Below are positions 61,539 to 64,000 of a stretch of DNA of 64,000 nucleotides, one piece after another (the stretch's first letter is position 1; each line of letters opens with the position of its first letter). The notes under the pieces were generated by a model, which did not search any database, had not been told where the DNA came from, and worked only from the letters and a program-made list of their open reading frames with translations. Origin of the DNA: Albifimbria verrucaria (lineage: Eukaryota > Ascomycota > Sordariomycetes > Hypocreales > Stachybotryaceae); contig JAHREC010000018.1 in assembly GCA_020081605.1 (NCBI GenBank), positions 3,472,001-3,536,000 on the forward strand, written 5' to 3'. The translations under genes were made by a program, and so were the position numbers.

Positions 61539-63754
61539 TTACTGCGGTGGTGTGACAAATGCTTCAGCAGGTAATTGAGCCTACGAGAGTTAGTATAAAC
61601 ACAGCATGTCCGTTGCTTGTTATCACATACCTTTTTTCGTTGAAGACTACTAAAGCCTTGTCGAATTCCCAGTTGACTTGTACTAGGCACATCTCTGAGT
61701 ATTGAGGCACCATGCCTGTTTGCTTTGAGAGTTCGGCGATCATGGTCTGATGCTGGTTTTGGTCCGATGCTGGTTGCTCAGCCGGAGCAAAAACATTTGG
61801 TAGAGGGCTGTAGGCACGAAGTGAGAGCATATCACTGACAACTCGGATAGGATTCCGGCCTGGCTGGCCGGGACCGAGGATGAAGGTACGCGAGAAGCTT
61901 CGTTTGCCTGTGGTGTCCGTCTTTTGATCGTATTCATCGAATTCGCCGTGAACTGCGATGATCAATCCGTCGACCCCTTGGCTCTGACCACTAGGATCCA
62001 CCAAGCCAGATAGTGGATGACAGTCCATGATATACTTGGCGAGATCTTCCTTGATATTGGGATGTCGGGTGGCGGGTAGACCCTTCCAAAGGTCGAAAAT
62101 GACATTGCTTCCTTTGAAAAGTCGTTGAAACCTGGCATTCTGAGAGTTGATTTTGATCAAGTTTCGTGAGACTTTGATGTAGGCTGCCCAGGGCAATGGG
62201 GCAGGAGCGTTGGTGTCCCTGACTGATTGTGTATCGATTGCGAGTGAAAACTGGCTTGCATCGTCGTACAACCTTGCAGCCAATCCTTGCCGATCGTTGT
62301 CGTACGAGGCGAAAAATTCAAGCAAGAAGCTTTCTCCGATTCCATTGACGTCTCGGAAGTCTGGGCCTCTTTGCGGTATCGGCTTTGGCTTCAGAGCTTC
62401 AGCCTGAGCAGCGATCTGCTCTGGTGTTCGCAATTGCGTACCGTTGATGATTTGTAGCTTGGGGAACCACTCCAAGAAAGTGGCAAGAAAGTTCTGATCC
62501 GCACTTTCGATGGGGTTGCCAGTCATGTAGATAGTCTCCAATTCCTTGAACTTCCCCTCCAGCGCTCCAGACCCTGCATGTTGCTGATCTGGTTTCCACT
62601 CATATCCAGATTCTTTAGCTGTGGAAAGGTTGTTGCCACGACTTCAACCTGAGCCACGTCATCGATGTTGTTGTTTGCAAGGCTGATGCTTTCAATGGCA
62701 TCTTGCTTTTCCTTGGCTGTCTTGAAAAGACCATCACAAATGGCCATGAGGCCCTTGAAGGTTTTCAAAGCCCTTTCTCGGTTGGCAAACATGCCCAAGC
62801 TCACCAAATCGGGATCGGCGGCCAAGGCGTCCAGTTTAAGGAGCTTGGTTTCGCCAATATAGCGGTTGCTTAGAATTGCCTGGAGCTTAGCGCGGAGCTC
62901 CTGGGTTTCCTTGGACTCGGTCGCCTTGCTCTGGTAACCGAGACCTTCAGTAGACTCTACAATCTCTAATGGAGTTCCGGCAAATGTGAAAGTATTGACC
63001 TTTAGGATTTCCTCCGCATCTTCCGCACTAGCTCCTACGAAGACATAATCCCCAGCCATGTGTGACTATCCCATGTTAGCAGGCACAAAAGAGTTGGCGA
63101 TTCAAGGCGCTCAAAAAACAGAGTGCATCCGACCGGTGGGACCATCTCCCAGATATGGCGTTTCATACATAGGTTGACATCCGACATCCGGCAGAACAAT
63201 GGCGCGCCGGGAATTCCGCAATGATAAACATACCTTCTTGATTATGATACGTCGTTTGGATCCTGGTGACAATCCGGCGGCCTTCCTCTCGAGGAACGCG
63301 AGCAAATCACTTAAGCCGCCGTCGGGGTTGCCAGCAGCTTTGCTTTGTTTCAATCCGTGCACGCGCAAGTACGAGAGTGGGCCCGTATCTTGTCCACGCG
63401 ACCTGGTAGCCCTCATAGAGGAAGAATTCGAAATACGGGACGCTATGGTCGAGCTGTCGCCGTTGTTGAGATGTTTCAAAATGGTCTGCGCAGTTTTCGA
63501 TGCACCTCGGGGTTTGAAGTCGTCGAGGATCTCGTCGATTGTTGCCTTCGTGAACCACCTGCAGTTGTGCCCGTACCTCGTTGAGCCTTGCGAGCAGTCG
63601 AGTCCATGTCGAGATCGCCATCGACGTCTACTTTGGTAGGACCACCCTTTCGTTTTTGAATACCGCCTCTCGAGCTTCCTTTGGAAGAGAGAGCGCTACT
63701 CTTACCACCCCGAGCAGAAGGCGCACTCTGGGTGCGAGAGCCTCGCGGCGCCAT
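61539..63754 (-). CDS. MEX67: mRNA export factor Mex67 (NXF family), frameshifted
   Basis: mRNA export receptor acting with Mtr2 at nuclear pores, about 666 residues. Exons (minus): 63754-63234, 63065-61631, 61580-61539. Domains in order: a basic, Gly/Ser-rich N terminus (MAPRGSRTQSAPSARGG); the RNA-binding domain (LSYLRVHGLKQSK, TFTFAGTPLEIVES); leucine-rich repeats (SISLANNNIDDVAQVEV, LKNLDMSGNQISNMQGL, TIYMTGNPIES); an NTF2-like domain (GESFLLEFFASYDNDRQGLA to GLIIAVHGEFDE); and a C-terminal UBA-like TAP-C domain (GMVPQYSEMCLVQVNWEFDK). The last exon encodes QLPAEAFVTPPQ. Missing bases break it at about 63554-63558, at 62564-62566 and at the A run 61632-61637. Assignment is firm. The first 80 residues are the least certain part. 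Confidence 0.94.
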
Positions 63755-64000
63755 TGTGCTGTGAACGGTGTTGGTAGGATGTTCGCGGGGGTTGGTTTGC
63801 CGGCACAGGATGTACGACGCAAGTTGGCTCGTTATTTAGACTTTGCGATCGTTTTAAAGCTGAGCCCGAAAGCTGGTCACCGTAGAAAGGGTCCCTCGTG
63901 CGCACTGAATGGATATCGCGATGTTCGCAGGACACAAAGAAGCTATAGTTAAGAGCTGAAGATGATACGTCGTAAAGCTCAGAAGAAACAGCCTCAAAGC
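63755..64000. other. Upstream region of Mex67
   Basis: Last 246 bases of the window, presumably promoter and 5' leader of Mex67. No other feature was recognised. Confidence 0.4.

Overview
The window looks like nuclear DNA of a filamentous ascomycete, most likely a sordariomycete. Genes carry short GT-AG introns of about 50-130 bp, intergenic DNA is long and full of microsatellites and pyrimidine tracts, and the protein set is typical of that group: NUC-1-type bHLH factor, HeLo protein, Zn2Cys6 factor, fungal TfdA-like dioxygenase, Mep ammonium transporter. No genus can be named from the sequence alone.

Layout. 1-797: 3' end of a possible CRT10-like gene (+). 4686-6354: ammonium transporter (+). 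8132-10203: membrane-anchored histidine acid phosphatase (-). 12141-13527: TfdA/TauD-type dioxygenase (-). 15362-17939: Zn2Cys6 regulator (-). 17940-24869: no recognisable gene. 24870-26597: kinase-like protein (+), convergent with a SWIM zinc-finger protein (-, 26980-28401). 31075-31770: SF3b14/p14 (-). 33185-34790: MBD4-like DNA glycosylase (+). 36217-37347: SURF4/Erv29 (+). 38530-40342: HeLo plus pseudokinase protein (+). 40723-41903: class I terpene synthase (+). 42711-44828: Cdc14 phosphatase (-), divergent from Pcc1 (+, 45740-46195), which converges on the NUC-1/Pho4 bHLH factor (-, 46606-48660). 48661-54701: no recognisable gene. 54702-57022: kelch-type membrane protein (-). 57023-61538: no recognisable gene. 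61539-63754: Mex67 (-).

The strongest overall observation is technical. All 17 recognisable genes, including single-copy housekeeping genes, contain at least one frameshift. Nearly every one is explained by a single base missing from a homopolymer (mostly G or C, sometimes T or A), or from a GG/CC pair. That is the signature of an under-polished long-read or flow-based assembly, not of pseudogenes. Gene boundaries and lengths given here assume those bases are missing.

The genes are mostly unrelated housekeeping or single-gene functions. Nutrient uptake is represented by the ammonium transporter, the acid phosphatase and the phosphate-regulon activator NUC-1. The most interesting loci are the HeLo-pseudokinase gene (an architecture like animal MLKL), the adjacent stand-alone terpene synthase, and the MBD4-like glycosylase. 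I did not find a clear multi-gene novel system.
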